DNA of 64,000 nt from Streptomyces endocoffeicus (GCF_016741935.1 NZ_JAERRG010000005.1:1-64000), one strand, 5' to 3'; positions 1 to 8,266 are shown, counted from the stretch's first letter. Notes: generated by a model not told the origin, from the sequence alone. Program-made: numbers and translations.

Positions 1-193
1 AGAGCAGGACCACGATCCCCGCGTCGATGCCGATCGGGAAGACGTTGGCGAACTTGCCAAAGCCCTTGTCGAGGGCGAGATCGCGCACTGCGGCGTAGGA
101 ACCGGCGAAGCCGATCGCCGCGATCACCACCGCCCCGGTGACGACCACCCCGGCCAGTATTCGGTGCATCCGTGTCAGTTGCATCGCGGCCAC
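1..193 (-). CDS. DUF2637 membrane protein, N-terminal part (cut by window edge)
   Basis: Only the N-terminal part is in the window. The reading frame gives a hydrophobic helix followed by GSYAAVRDLALDKGFGKF and FPIGIDAGIVVLL, the conserved start of actinobacterial DUF2637 proteins. These are multi-pass membrane proteins often annotated as SpdA-like or transfer proteins, and their real function is not settled. The GTG at 193 is preferred because a GGGGAGGGG stretch lies about 8 bases upstream. An in-frame ATG at 184 is possible. It lies on the same strand as the two lipoproteins upstream of it and may share their transcript. Confidence 0.75.
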   Translation of the reverse strand, partial: MAAMQLTRMHRILAGVVVTGAVVIAAIGFAGSYAAVRDLALDKGFGKFANVFPIGIDAGIVVLL

Positions 194-282
194 CCGCGAC
201 CCCTCCCCGTCCTCAACAACAGCCGCATCAGCGTCGCATACACGTCAAGGCTCATGGGCGGGAAGGGGTCGTGTTCGGCGGG

Positions 283-987
283 TCAGGCCCCGCTCTTGGC
301 GCCCTTACCGATGGCGCCGACGGCCTCCTTGGCCGCGGACTTGGCGTCCTTGAGCAGGTCGGCCGCGTCCGGGGCCTTGGCGGTCTCATAGCCCGCGCCG
401 TCGTACTGGACGGTGATGACGACATTGGCGGTGCGAACCACGACCGTCTGGTCGCGGAAGTCGTCGCCGTCCTTCTTCTCCTTGGTGCTGACCGAGGTCG
501 CGTCGTCGCCGATGCCCGCGACCTTCTCGGTCTTGGGGTCGGTCACCTTACCGGCGGTGGCGGCCCTGCTCGCCTGCTGGGCGGCGTACTCCCCGGCGCG
601 CTTGTCGCCGGAGCCGAGCCCCGCGTCGGAGTGGAACAGCTTGAGGGAGACGGTCAGCGAGCGGTAGTCGAACTCGTCGAGGCCGCTCCACAGGCAGCTG
701 GCCGACGTATTGGTGTCGGCCGAGGGAAGGGCCTTGCCCTTCTTGTTCTGCGCCTTGGGGACGAGATCGTCGACCGTCTTCCCGGAAAGCGTGGAACACA
801 CATCGGGCAGCTTGCCGAACTTGGCTGCCGCGACGGTGGGTGAAGCGCTGGGCGAGCTGGGTCTCGCTGAGCCACCGGCGTTCTTGTCGTCCTTCTTGTC
901 CGAGCCGGAGGAGCAGCCGGCGACGAGCACCACCGGTACGGTCGCGCAGGCGAGTATTCGGGCGAGTCGCGGGGCTGAACGGTGCAT
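283..987 (-). CDS. DUF3558-type secreted lipoprotein
   Basis: This 234-residue protein begins with a short basic stretch, a hydrophobic core and the lipobox LVAGC near residue 20, so it should be a lipoprotein anchored on the outer face of the membrane. A Ser/Ala/Pro spacer precedes a domain with a CSTLSG start, a second Cys in SASCLWSG, and a C-terminal strand pattern VVVRTANVVITVQYD. This is the layout of actinobacterial DUF3558 proteins, whose role is unknown. The ATG at 987 is chosen over upstream starts because GAAGGA sits 5 bases before it. The next lipoprotein on the same strand looks like a diverged paralogue. Confidence 0.8.
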   Translation of the reverse strand: MHRSAPRLARILACATVPVVLVAGCSSGSDKKDDKNAGGSARPSSPSASPTVAAAKFGKLPDVCSTLSGKTVDDLVPKAQNKKGKALPSADTNTSASCLWSGLDEFDYRSLTVSLKLFHSDAGLGSGDKRAGEYAAQQASRAATAGKVTDPKTEKVAGIGDDATSVSTKEKKDGDDFRDQTVVVRTANVVITVQYDGAGYETAKAPDAADLLKDAKSAAKEAVGAIGKGAKSGA

Positions 988-1134
988 GGGTCCTTCGCTC
1001 ATTCTCTGTCGATGGGCGGACGTGCCGCCCGCGTCATTAGTCGGCACGGTACGCGGCCGAGGCGCGGGCGTCCCAATTTCCGAGGTCTCCGCGGGGAGGG
1101 GACGGGGGGCTCGCGGGGGTGCGGCGAGGACCCG

Positions 1135-2097
1135 TTATTCGTTGAGGCGACCGGTCAGTTCATCGGCCAAGTCCTGGGCGTTTTCCTGCAGTTCCTGGCT
1201 GCTGGGAATGTGCTTCTTGTCGGTCGTCCACTGGTCGTACTCAATGGTGGCAATCACATTCGAGGACCGGAACACGACGGTGATGTCGCGGTGGATACCC
1301 GAGTCCTTGGTGATCAGTTGGTCGTTGAGAAAGGCGTCGTCACCGAGGTCGTCCAGCCGGCGCGGGGCGGTGTCCTCCGAGGCGGTGTCACTTTCGTCAC
1401 TTCCGCCGCTCGCGTCGGCGCCCGCGGAGGGACTATCGGTGCTTTTGCCCCCCTCATCGTTCTTGTCGCCCTTACCGGCTTCATCGCCCTTGTCGCCCTT
1501 GCTGCTCTGGCCCGGCTCATCGGCGCTCGAACTGGCGGAGGCGGAGGAGCCGCTGTCGTCGCTCGCGCCGCCCGTGTCGCTCGCGCCGCCGTCCGAGCCG
1601 CTCTCCGAGCTGGAGGGGCTCGAGGGAGGGCTCGTGGCGTCCGGGATATCGGCGGCGACGGCCTTCTTCTCGTACGTCTCCTGGGCCCGGTCGTCATCGC
1701 TGACCGAGGGGTCGTACGAGACCACGCGCTGGAAGTCGATCGTGAGATAGCGCGTGCCGCTCGTGGTCTCCACCTTCCAGCGGCAGCCGTCCCGGCGGTC
1801 TATGTCATACGTCACGGCCGCCTGGCCGTCGTACACCTTGTCGTCCTGCTCGGCGCCGGGCAGCAGGGCCTGGAGGGTCTTCCGGCTCACCGCGCCGCAT
1901 GCCTCGGGCAGGGTGCGATAGCGGCCGGGCTCGGCCGAGACGGCCGTCCCGGAGTCGCCGGAGGCGCCGTCGTCCGGGTCGGTCGTCGAATCGGAGCCGG
2001 TGCATCCGCCGAGCCCCGCGGCGGCGAGCACGGTGATGAGCACGGCGACGGCCGGGGTGGCCCGCCGTCCGTACGCCCTTCGCTGCGCTGGCTGCAC
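1135..2097 (-). CDS. DUF3558-type lipoprotein with long low-complexity insertion
   Basis: The protein is 320 residues from a GTG at 2097 with GAAGGGA about 8 bases upstream. A hydrophobic N-terminus ends in the lipobox LGGC. The first half of the domain has the paired Cys pattern (PEACGAVS, then DGCRWKVE), and the last 80 residues carry the ITVVFRSSNVIATIEYDQW strand seen in the neighbouring lipoprotein. Between them, roughly positions 1370 to 1645, lies about 90 residues of Ser, Gly, Asp, Glu and Lys with no predicted fold. The paralogue at 283-987 has no such insert. Function unknown; probably a surface lipoprotein. Confidence 0.8.
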   Translation of the reverse strand: MQPAQRRAYGRRATPAVAVLITVLAAAGLGGCTGSDSTTDPDDGASGDSGTAVSAEPGRYRTLPEACGAVSRKTLQALLPGAEQDDKVYDGQAAVTYDIDRRDGCRWKVETTSGTRYLTIDFQRVVSYDPSVSDDDRAQETYEKKAVAADIPDATSPPSSPSSSESGSDGGASDTGGASDDSGSSASASSSADEPGQSSKGDKGDEAGKGDKNDEGGKSTDSPSAGADASGGSDESDTASEDTAPRRLDDLGDDAFLNDQLITKDSGIHRDITVVFRSSNVIATIEYDQWTTDKKHIPSSQELQENAQDLADELTGRLNE

Positions 2098-2260
2098 TGT
2101 CCGTGTCCCTTCGAGCGACGGAAAACTCCTTGCCGCCCGCGGGCGGTGGCTGGACACAATGTCTACCGCACGCACTGCCGTGCCTGCCGGTCGCCCGCCG
2201 CCTATGGGGCATTGGCCCGGCTTTTGTGTTTTCAGTCTTTTACGGGGGAATGAGTACATC

Positions 2261-3454
2261 ATGTCGTATGTCGAGGTGCCCGGCGCGCAGGTGCCGATCC
2301 GGATGTGGACCGACCCCTCGACGGTCGAGGGCGTGGCCATGCAGCAGCTGCGCAATGTGGCCACCCTGCCCTGGATCAAGGGCCTCGCCGTGATGCCGGA
2401 TGTGCATTACGGGAAGGGTGCCACGGTCGGCTCGGTGATCGCGATGCGGGGCGCGGTGTGCCCGGCGGCGGTCGGGGTGGACATCGGGTGCGGGATGTCG
2501 GCCGTCAAGACGTCGCTGACCGCCAACGACCTTCCGGGCGATCTCTCGCGGCTGCGGTCCAAGATCGAGCAGGCGATCCCGGTGGGGCGCGGTATGCACG
2601 ACGACCCGGTGGACCCGGGGCGGCTGCACGCGTTCCCGACGACGGGGTGGGACGACTTCTGGAACCGGTTCGGGGGAGTGGCCGAAGCGGTCAAGTTCCG
2701 CCAGGAGCGGGCCGTCAAGCAGATGGGTTCGCTCGGATCCGGTAACCACTTCATTGAGTTCTGTCTCGATGACGAGGGTGCGGTCTGGCTGATGCTGCAC
2801 TCCGGCTCCCGCAACATCGGCAAGGAGCTGGCCGAGTACCACATCGGCGAGGCCCGGAAGCTGCCCCACAACCAGAATCTGGTCGACCGCGACCTGGCCG
2901 TCTTCATCGCGGACACCCCGCAGATGGCGGCGTACCGGCACGATCTCTTCTGGGCGCAGGAGTACGCGAAGTACAACCGCGCGATCATGATGGCGCTCTT
3001 CCAGGACGTGGTGCGCAAGGAGTTCAAGAAGGCCCGTCCGGTCTTCGAGCCGGTGATCAGCTGCCACCACAACTACGTGGCCGAGGAGCGCTACGAGGGC
3101 ATGGACCTTCTTGTGACCCGTAAGGGCGCCATCCGCGCCGGGGGCGGGGACTACGGGATCATCCCGGGCTCGATGGGCACCGGTTCGTACATCGTGCGCG
3201 GTCTGGGGAACGAGGCGTCGTTCAACTCGGCCTCGCACGGAGCGGGCCGGAAGATGAGCCGTAACGCGGCGAAGAAGCGCTTCTCGACCCAGGATCTGGC
3301 GGAGCAGACGCGGGGCGTGGAGTGCCGTAAGGACTCCGGTGTCGTGGACGAGATCCCGGGGGCGTACAAGCCGATCGAGAAGGTCATCGACCAGCAGCGG
3401 GACCTGGTCCAGGTAGTCGCGAAGCTCAAGCAGGTCATCTGCGTCAAGGGCTGA
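2261..3454 (+). CDS. rtcB: RtcB family RNA ligase
   Basis: This 397-residue protein is a clear RtcB, the GTP- and Mn-dependent ligase that joins 2',3'-cyclic phosphate or 3'-phosphate RNA ends to 5'-OH ends. Visible motifs in order are PDVHYGKG with metal-binding D47 and H49, VDIGCGMSA with C77, GSGNHFIE, HSGSRNIGKE, SCHHNYV and GTGSYIVRG. SHGAGR carries His326, the residue that is guanylylated in the family. Length fits bacterial RtcB1-type enzymes. The ATG at 2261 follows a GGGGGAA about 10 bases upstream. An overlapping ATG at 2250 is in another frame. No archease or RtcR-type regulator is adjacent, so its substrate here is unknown. Confidence 0.95.
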   Translation: MSYVEVPGAQVPIRMWTDPSTVEGVAMQQLRNVATLPWIKGLAVMPDVHYGKGATVGSVIAMRGAVCPAAVGVDIGCGMSAVKTSLTANDLPGDLSRLRSKIEQAIPVGRGMHDDPVDPGRLHAFPTTGWDDFWNRFGGVAEAVKFRQERAVKQMGSLGSGNHFIEFCLDDEGAVWLMLHSGSRNIGKELAEYHIGEARKLPHNQNLVDRDLAVFIADTPQMAAYRHDLFWAQEYAKYNRAIMMALFQDVVRKEFKKARPVFEPVISCHHNYVAEERYEGMDLLVTRKGAIRAGGGDYGIIPGSMGTGSYIVRGLGNEASFNSASHGAGRKMSRNAAKKRFSTQDLAEQTRGVECRKDSGVVDEIPGAYKPIEKVIDQQRDLVQVVAKLKQVICVKG

Positions 3455-3721
3455 GGTGCGGGACCGTACGTGATCGACGGCCCGCGGACTGGCGACGGTC
3501 CGGGGGCGCCGTAGGCATGGCATCGGCGATGAAGCGCCGACGCCCCCCGAACCAGAGACCACCACAGAGCCGGAGGAGACGGACGGGCAGGGGGTGCAAC
3601 CTGCTGTGCTCCGCAAACGTCCGCCCGGTGCGGGAGTGACATGTGGGGCACGTGTGGCGCAGTCGGAGTGAGGCGGCTGGCCGTCTCACGCAAGAGATCA
3701 CTGACGAAGGAAGCGTGCATT

Positions 3722-3931
3722 ATGTACAACGCCCAGATTGAGACCCGCGAGATATCCGACGCCGACCTGGACGGCGTTGCCGGCGGCGTGGCCGGCGGGC
3801 TGACCCTGCAGAGCCAGCCGGGGGGCCTGGAGGGACTCGGCGGCGTCGAGCTGGCCGGCCACAACGTCGTGGTGGACGGTGCGGCGAACCTGTGGAGCGG
3901 CCAGGCGGGCCTCAACGTCACCGCCGTCTGA
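3722..3931 (+). CDS. Small peptide with double-glycine-type leader and Cys-free core
   Basis: A 69-residue peptide begins at an ATG preceded by GAAGGAAG about 8 bases upstream. Its first 27 residues contain EISDADLDGVAGG followed by VAGG, the pattern of leaders cut by double-glycine peptidases and found in RiPP and bacteriocin precursors. The remaining 40 or so residues are Gly-, Leu-, Val- and Asn-rich, with no Cys and only single Ser and Thr residues, so a lanthionine or sactipeptide product is excluded. No LanM, radical SAM enzyme, YcaO or peptidase-ABC exporter lies within several kilobases. The nearest enzymes are the convergent P450 cassette. Being translated is likely; being a modified natural product is a guess. 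Confidence 0.6.
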   Translation: MYNAQIETREISDADLDGVAGGVAGGLTLQSQPGGLEGLGGVELAGHNVVVDGAANLWSGQAGLNVTAV

Positions 3932-4031
3932 TCAGTCGCAAAGGCTGAACATCCGCGCGGCCTGAAGACCCTTGGCCACACGGCGGATTTGAGGGGTCGT
4001 CGCAGCACAGGGGTCGCCGCAACACAAGTGA

Positions 4032-4106
4032 TCAACTGGCTGTGGCCAGGAGCTTGGCGAGGCGCTCGGCTGGGGTTTCCCAGCCGAGCGTTTTGCGTGA
4101 AGGGCT
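4032..4106 (-). pseudogene. IS30-family transposase C-terminal remnant
   Basis: Translated from the minus strand, this short open stretch ends in RKTLGWETPAERLAKLL followed by a stop at 4034-4032. RKTLGW-TPAE is the conserved C-terminal end of IS30-family transposases. The rest of the gene is missing and the fragment runs straight into the 3' end of the P450 gene, so it is a relic of an insertion or deletion. No terminal inverted repeats or target duplication were recognised. Confidence 0.7.
4063..4094. terminator. Perfect 12-bp hairpin followed by TTTT, inside the IS30 remnant
   Basis: CGCTCGGCTGGG at 4063-4074 pairs perfectly with 4079-4090 across a 4-base loop, and TTTT follows at 4091-4094. 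It lies between the leader-peptide gene (plus) and the P450 gene (minus), where a bidirectional terminator is expected. The hairpin falls within the coding sequence of the transposase tail. Confidence 0.6.
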
Positions 4107-4118
4107 GAGACACAGCCT

Positions 4119-5357
4119 TTATCGCTTGACGCCGTCGTACGCGATGGCCAGGTGCCGCGGCCCTCTGAGGACGGCGTTGCGGCGGTACGGGGGCGGGTCC
4201 TCGACGAGGCGCGGGTTGTCCAGCCGGCGGACGAGTTCGGTCAGGGCGGTCTGCGCCTCGAGCCGGGCCAGGGGCGAGCCGATGCAGTTGTGGATGCCGC
4301 TGCCGAAGCCGAAGTGCTGGTTGTCCGGGCGGTCGGGGAGGAAGCGGTCCGGCTCCGGGAAGCGCTTGGGGTCCCGGTTCCCCGAGGCCGGGACGAGCCA
4401 CAGGGAGGCGCCCTTGGGGATGGTGGTGCCGCCGATCTCGATGTCGTCGAGCGTGGTGCGCTCGGGCAGCAGCTGTACGGGCGGCTCGAACCGCAGCAGC
4501 TCCTCCACCAGCGGGTAGATCATCTCGGGGTCCTCGCGCAGCTGCTTGAGGGCGTCGGGGTGGCGCAGCAGGGTGAGCATCCCGTTGGTGATGATGTTGA
4601 CGGTGGTCTCATGGCCCGCGATCAGCAGCAGCGTCAGATTGCTGAGCATCTCGGACACTGACATCGGGCTCTCGTCGCCCCCGCGCTCGGTGGCCAGACC
4701 GGAGATCATGTCGTCCCGGGGCGCGCGGCGGCGCTGGTCGATCAGGCCGGAGAGATAGGCGGCGAGCTGGTGCCGGGCCTCCCGGACGGCCTCCCGGTGG
4801 ACCTGTCGCTCCTCGGGCGTGCCGGAGGGCGGCTCGATGGCGGTGGCCACGGTGTCGGCCCAGCCGTGGAAGCGGTGCTCGTCCTCCGGGGGGACGCCGA
4901 GCAGACGGCAGATCACGGTGACGGGGAAGGGGTAGGAGAAGTCCTCGACCAGGTCGATCCGGTCCCGGCCCTGGAAGCGGTCGATGAGGCCGGAGACGAT
5001 TCCGGAGATCTCGCCGCGCAGGTCGTAGACCCGCCGGGGCGCGTGCGGAGGGCCGTACGTCCGCATGATCAGCCGGCGCAGCCGGTCGTGGTCGGGCGGG
5101 TCGAGCCGGATGAAGCTCGGCGGCAGGTCGGGGTCGTCGGTGGCGGCGACGGTTCTCGCCTCGGGGGCGAGATTGCGGACGTCGGAGCTGACCCTGGGGT
5201 CGTGGAGCAGGCTGTGGATCTCCCAGTAGGTGCTCACCAGGTAGGGGCCGGACTCGTCCCGCACCACGGGCGTCCTGCGGAGCTCGGCGTACAGCGGGTA
5301 CGGGTCGGCGCGGTTGGCGTGGTCGAGGATCTGGCCCAGGAGTGCGACCGACGTCAT
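4119..5357 (-). CDS. Cytochrome P450
   Basis: This is a 412-residue soluble bacterial P450 without a membrane anchor. The I-helix oxygen-activation motif AGHETT is near residue 250, the ExxR motif appears as EELLR, and the heme loop FGFGSGIHNCIG carries the ligand Cys358. All residues needed for activity are present. It is the last gene of a minus-strand group after a ferredoxin and a ferredoxin reductase, which gives a complete class I electron supply. GGAAGGA lies 7 bases before the ATG at 5357. The substrate cannot be read from sequence; the SDR upstream suggests an oxidation pathway on a small molecule. Confidence 0.95.
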   Translation of the reverse strand: MTSVALLGQILDHANRADPYPLYAELRRTPVVRDESGPYLVSTYWEIHSLLHDPRVSSDVRNLAPEARTVAATDDPDLPPSFIRLDPPDHDRLRRLIMRTYGPPHAPRRVYDLRGEISGIVSGLIDRFQGRDRIDLVEDFSYPFPVTVICRLLGVPPEDEHRFHGWADTVATAIEPPSGTPEERQVHREAVREARHQLAAYLSGLIDQRRRAPRDDMISGLATERGGDESPMSVSEMLSNLTLLLIAGHETTVNIITNGMLTLLRHPDALKQLREDPEMIYPLVEELLRFEPPVQLLPERTTLDDIEIGGTTIPKGASLWLVPASGNRDPKRFPEPDRFLPDRPDNQHFGFGSGIHNCIGSPLARLEAQTALTELVRRLDNPRLVEDPPPYRRNAVLRGPRHLAIAYDGVKR

Positions 5358-5386
5358 GGTGGAGTCCTTCCGGGTGCGATGCCGGT

Positions 5387-5481
5387 GGTGTCCGCGTCAG
5401 CGGGGGAGGCGGCGCGGGTGGTGTCCGCGTCAGGTGGTGTCCGCGTCAGCGGGAAGGTGGCGCGGGCGGTGTCCACGTCAG
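5387..5481. repeat. Four imperfect copies of a 14-bp repeat between reductase and P450
   Basis: GGTGTCCGCGTCAG occurs at 5387-5400, 5420-5433 and 5436-5449, with a one-mismatch copy at 5468-5481. The last copy contains the stop codon of the ferredoxin reductase on the minus strand. The repeats fill the 120-base gap between the reductase and the P450 gene. Confidence 0.85.
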
Positions 5482-6866
5482 GCGGGGGTGAACGTGACGC
5501 GTTGGTCGGTCGGGGAGTGGCCGCTGACGGTGACCTCGGGGCCGTGGCTGGGCACCGAGGGGTCGGGGAACCCGGCCGGCACCGGCCGCATGCCCTCGGT
5601 CCGCCGGTCGACGGTGGTGAACGGCAGGGGGAAGGGCGCCGCCCGCTCGATCTGCCGCTGGTAGAACTCCAGCCATTTGGCCTGGTCGAAGGTGACGGCG
5701 GCGATGACACGGCCCTGGTAGCCGTAGACCGCGGTGAAGCGGTGCTCGCTCAGCGACCCCTGGCTTACGAGGATCTGGTCGGCCATGTTCGGCACCCCGA
5801 CGGACTTGATGTTGCGGCCGAACTGGGCCGACCAGAAGTACGGCGTCCACAGGTGCGGGCGGCGCCGCTCACCGGGGCTGATCATGTTGTGGGCCGCGAC
5901 CTCGGCCTGCGCGACCGCGTTGCCCCAGTGCTCCAGGGACAGGAACTGGTAGCCGAACAGCGGATGCGGGGAGCGGGCCACGTCCCCCGCGACGAAGACG
6001 TCGTCGGAGACGATGCCCCGTACGTCGAAGGCCCGGCAGCCCGCGTCGCAGGCGATCCCGCGCGGCCCCGCGGCCAGTCCGGAGCCCGCGAGCCATTCGG
6101 TGTTGCGCGTCGCGCCCAGGGCGACGACGGCCACCTCCGCGTCCAGCGCGTCGCCGTCGGAGAAGTGGGCCCGCCGCAGCCTGCCCGCGCCGTCGCCTTC
6201 CAGCCCGGTGACCATCACACCGCAGCGCAGATCGACGCCGTACTGGTGCTGCAGCTCGGCGGCCACCTCGCCGATCACGCCGCCCAGGGCGCCCACCAGG
6301 GGAGCCGGGCCGCGTTCGGCGACCGTGACGGGCAGCTCCCGCTCACGGCAGACCGAGGCGATCTCCGAGCCGGTGAACCCGGCACCGATCACCAGCACCC
6401 GGCGGGGTCCGGCCCGCAGCCGGTGGACCAACCGGGCGGCGTCGTCCGTGGTCCGCAGCACGAAGACGCCGTCCAGGCCGGCCTCCAGCTCGTTCGGCCA
6501 CGGGCGGGAGCGCACACCGGTGGCGATCAGCAGCCGGTCGTACTCCACCGAGGTGCCATCGGCGAGCGTCACCCGCTTGGCCGCCATGTCCAGCGCGGTC
6601 GCGGCGACGCCCAGCCGCCATCGCGCGTCGATCGCGCGGCGGCGGGGGAGGGCCGTTCGGTCGACCGGCACCAGGCCGAGCAGGACCTGCTTGGACAGCG
6701 GCGGACGGTCGTACGGCTCGTGCGGCTCGTCACCGATCATGGTGAGCGTGCCGGTGAAGCCCTCCTCCCGGAGCGTCTCGGCGGCCCGCAGCCCCGCCAG
6801 GGAGGCGCCCACGACGACGATGTGACCCTCGCGCCGGAGCCGCTCCAGGGAGCCGTCAAGCGCCAT
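5478..6866 (-). CDS. FAD-dependent ferredoxin reductase
   Basis: The 462-residue protein belongs to the FAD/NAD(P)-dependent reductases that feed P450 ferredoxins. Near the N-terminus it has IVVVGASLAGLRAAE for FAD. A second Rossmann motif, VLVIGAGFTGSEIAS, binds NAD(P)H, and VSDDVFVAGDVAR is the C-terminal FAD motif. The C-terminal region has the reductase-C type fold (TPYFWSAQFG, then a DQAKWLEFYQ stretch). Its ATG at 6866 lies inside the end of the ferredoxin gene (11-base overlap), so translation is probably coupled. It should pass electrons from NAD(P)H to the ferredoxin and on to the P450 encoded next. Confidence 0.93.
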   Translation of the reverse strand: MALDGSLERLRREGHIVVVGASLAGLRAAETLREEGFTGTLTMIGDEPHEPYDRPPLSKQVLLGLVPVDRTALPRRRAIDARWRLGVAATALDMAAKRVTLADGTSVEYDRLLIATGVRSRPWPNELEAGLDGVFVLRTTDDAARLVHRLRAGPRRVLVIGAGFTGSEIASVCRERELPVTVAERGPAPLVGALGGVIGEVAAELQHQYGVDLRCGVMVTGLEGDGAGRLRRAHFSDGDALDAEVAVVALGATRNTEWLAGSGLAAGPRGIACDAGCRAFDVRGIVSDDVFVAGDVARSPHPLFGYQFLSLEHWGNAVAQAEVAAHNMISPGERRRPHLWTPYFWSAQFGRNIKSVGVPNMADQILVSQGSLSEHRFTAVYGYQGRVIAAVTFDQAKWLEFYQRQIERAAPFPLPFTTVDRRTEGMRPVPAGFPDPSVPSHGPEVTVSGHSPTDQRVTFTPA

Positions 6867-7092
6867 CGGAGGCACCCACCCGGTCCGCCGTCCACCTGCC
6901 GCCCGCGCCCTCCACGGTGATGGCCCTGACCGGGCACGCCGCCACCGCCCGCAGCACGTCCGCGCGGTGCGCGTCGTCCGGCTGCGCGTCGTACAGCAGC
7001 GCCTCCTCACCGTGCATCGCGAACACATCGGGCGCGAGGAAGGCGCACTGGGCATAGCCCTGGCACCGGTTGAGATCAACGACAACCCTCAT
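6856..7092 (-). CDS. 3Fe-4S type ferredoxin
   Basis: This 78-residue protein has the Cys pattern C10-x5-C16 and C53-P54, with QGYAQ in the first spacer. That is the signature of single-cluster [3Fe-4S] ferredoxins that serve P450s in Actinobacteria. A GGAGG lies 4 to 5 bases before the ATG at 7092. It is followed with overlap by the reductase gene and then the P450, so the three form one electron-transfer unit. A 25-bp tandem array lies just upstream of the start. Confidence 0.93.
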   Translation of the reverse strand: MRVVVDLNRCQGYAQCAFLAPDVFAMHGEEALLYDAQPDDAHRADVLRAVAACPVRAITVEGAGGRWTADRVGASDGA

Positions 7093-7105
7093 GACGCCTC
7101 CGCTT

Positions 7106-7190
7106 CACCGCGAGGAACACGGCGAGGAATCACCGCGAGGAACACGGCGAGGAATCACCGCGAGGAACACGGCGAGGAATCACCGCGAGG
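7106..7190. repeat. 25-bp tandem repeat array upstream of the ferredoxin gene
   Basis: Three identical 25-bp units (7106-7130, 7131-7155 and 7156-7180, each beginning CACCGCGAGGAACACGG) and a 10-base partial copy follow each other without spacers. The array starts 14 bases upstream of the ferredoxin ATG on the minus strand, in its leader or promoter region. Confidence 0.95.
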
Positions 7191-7311
7191 TGACGGCCAC
7201 TCCCAGCATCGGAGCGTCCCCGGGACGGCGCACACGCACTGAGCCGAACGGGGGACGGCGAGCTGTCGCGGCGGGGCTGTGAGGGGCCGTGGAGGACGAG
7301 GGCGAACGGGC

Positions 7312-8067
7312 TCAGCGCTCGCGGTGGACCTTGTGCTGGGCGGCCTGGGCGCGGGGACGGATAACCATCATGTCGATGTTCACATGCGAGGGGCGGGTGA
7401 CCGCCCATTCGACCGTGTCGGCCACGTCATCGGCGGTCAGCGGCTCGGTCACGCCGTCGTAGACGGCCGCGGCCTGGCTCTCGTCGCCGCGGTAGCGGTT
7501 CACCGCGAACTCGTCGGTCCTGACCATGCCAGGGGCGATCTCGATCACCCGCACGGGCTCACCGCACAGCTCCAGGCGCAGAGTGGCCGCGATGGCGTGG
7601 GAGCCGTGCTTGGCCGCCACGTACCCGCCGCCGCCCTCGTACGCCACATGCCCCGCCGTGGAGGACAGCACGACGATCGTGCCGTCGCCGGAGGTGGTGA
7701 GGGCGGGCAGCAGTGCCTGGGTCACCTGGAGCACGCCCACCACATTGACCTCGTACATCGCCCGCCAGTCGGCCGGGTCGGCGGTGGCCACGGTCTCGGC
7801 GCCGACCGCGCCGCCCGCGTTGTTCACCAGGACGTCGCAGCGGTCCAGACCGGCGGCGAAGGACTCCACGGCGGCGCGGTCGGTGACGTCCAGGACGTAC
7901 GCCTCGGCCTCGTGCCCCGCCTTGGTCAGCTCGGCGGCGAGCGCCTCGACGCGCTCCTTACGGCGGGCGGCGAGGACGACGCGGAATCCGGCGGCCGCCA
8001 GGCGGCGCGCGGTCGCGGCTCCGATCCCGCTGCTCGCGCCGGTGATGACTGCGGTACGGGTGGTCAT
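7312..8067 (-). CDS. Short-chain dehydrogenase/reductase
   Basis: The 251-residue protein has the classical SDR features. These are the NAD(P) motif TGASSGIG at the N-terminus, NNAGG in the middle, and a catalytic Ser in LSSTAGH with the YxxxK pair in GYVAAKHG. GGAGG lies 6 bases before the ATG at 8067. It is transcribed toward the ferredoxin, reductase and P450, separated from them by about 220 bases holding the 25-bp array, so co-transcription is possible but not certain. The substrate is unknown. Confidence 0.92.
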   Translation of the reverse strand: MTTRTAVITGASSGIGAATARRLAAAGFRVVLAARRKERVEALAAELTKAGHEAEAYVLDVTDRAAVESFAAGLDRCDVLVNNAGGAVGAETVATADPADWRAMYEVNVVGVLQVTQALLPALTTSGDGTIVVLSSTAGHVAYEGGGGYVAAKHGSHAIAATLRLELCGEPVRVIEIAPGMVRTDEFAVNRYRGDESQAAAVYDGVTEPLTADDVADTVEWAVTRPSHVNIDMMVIRPRAQAAQHKVHRER

Positions 8068-8266
8068 CGGCCCTCCAGAGGCGACGTGGCGCAAACGGTG
8101 GTGTGTGCGCATGATCCATATGCAGGATATGACGGCCCGATTTACCTCCAACCGGGGGACTGAAGATCGGAATCCGCTAGGGGCTCTCGGGCTCGGGGAA
8201 GGGTGCACTGCGTCCGGCGCGGCGCCGGTAGTTGGAGCACCCATGCCCAAGGAGTGAATTCAGGTA

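Noticed and set aside
3444..3701. Minus-strand frame of about 85 residues after rtcB
   Set aside because: Arg/Cys/Pro-rich with no family resemblance or ribosome site; codon positions look non-coding.
3722..3931. Lanthipeptide or sactipeptide precursor
   Set aside because: The core has no Cys and no maturation enzyme is near; only the leader resembles such precursors.
4119..7092. Biosynthetic gene cluster call for the P450 cassette
   Set aside because: Only electron-transfer partners and an SDR are present; there is no scaffold-forming enzyme, so a natural-product cluster is not supported.
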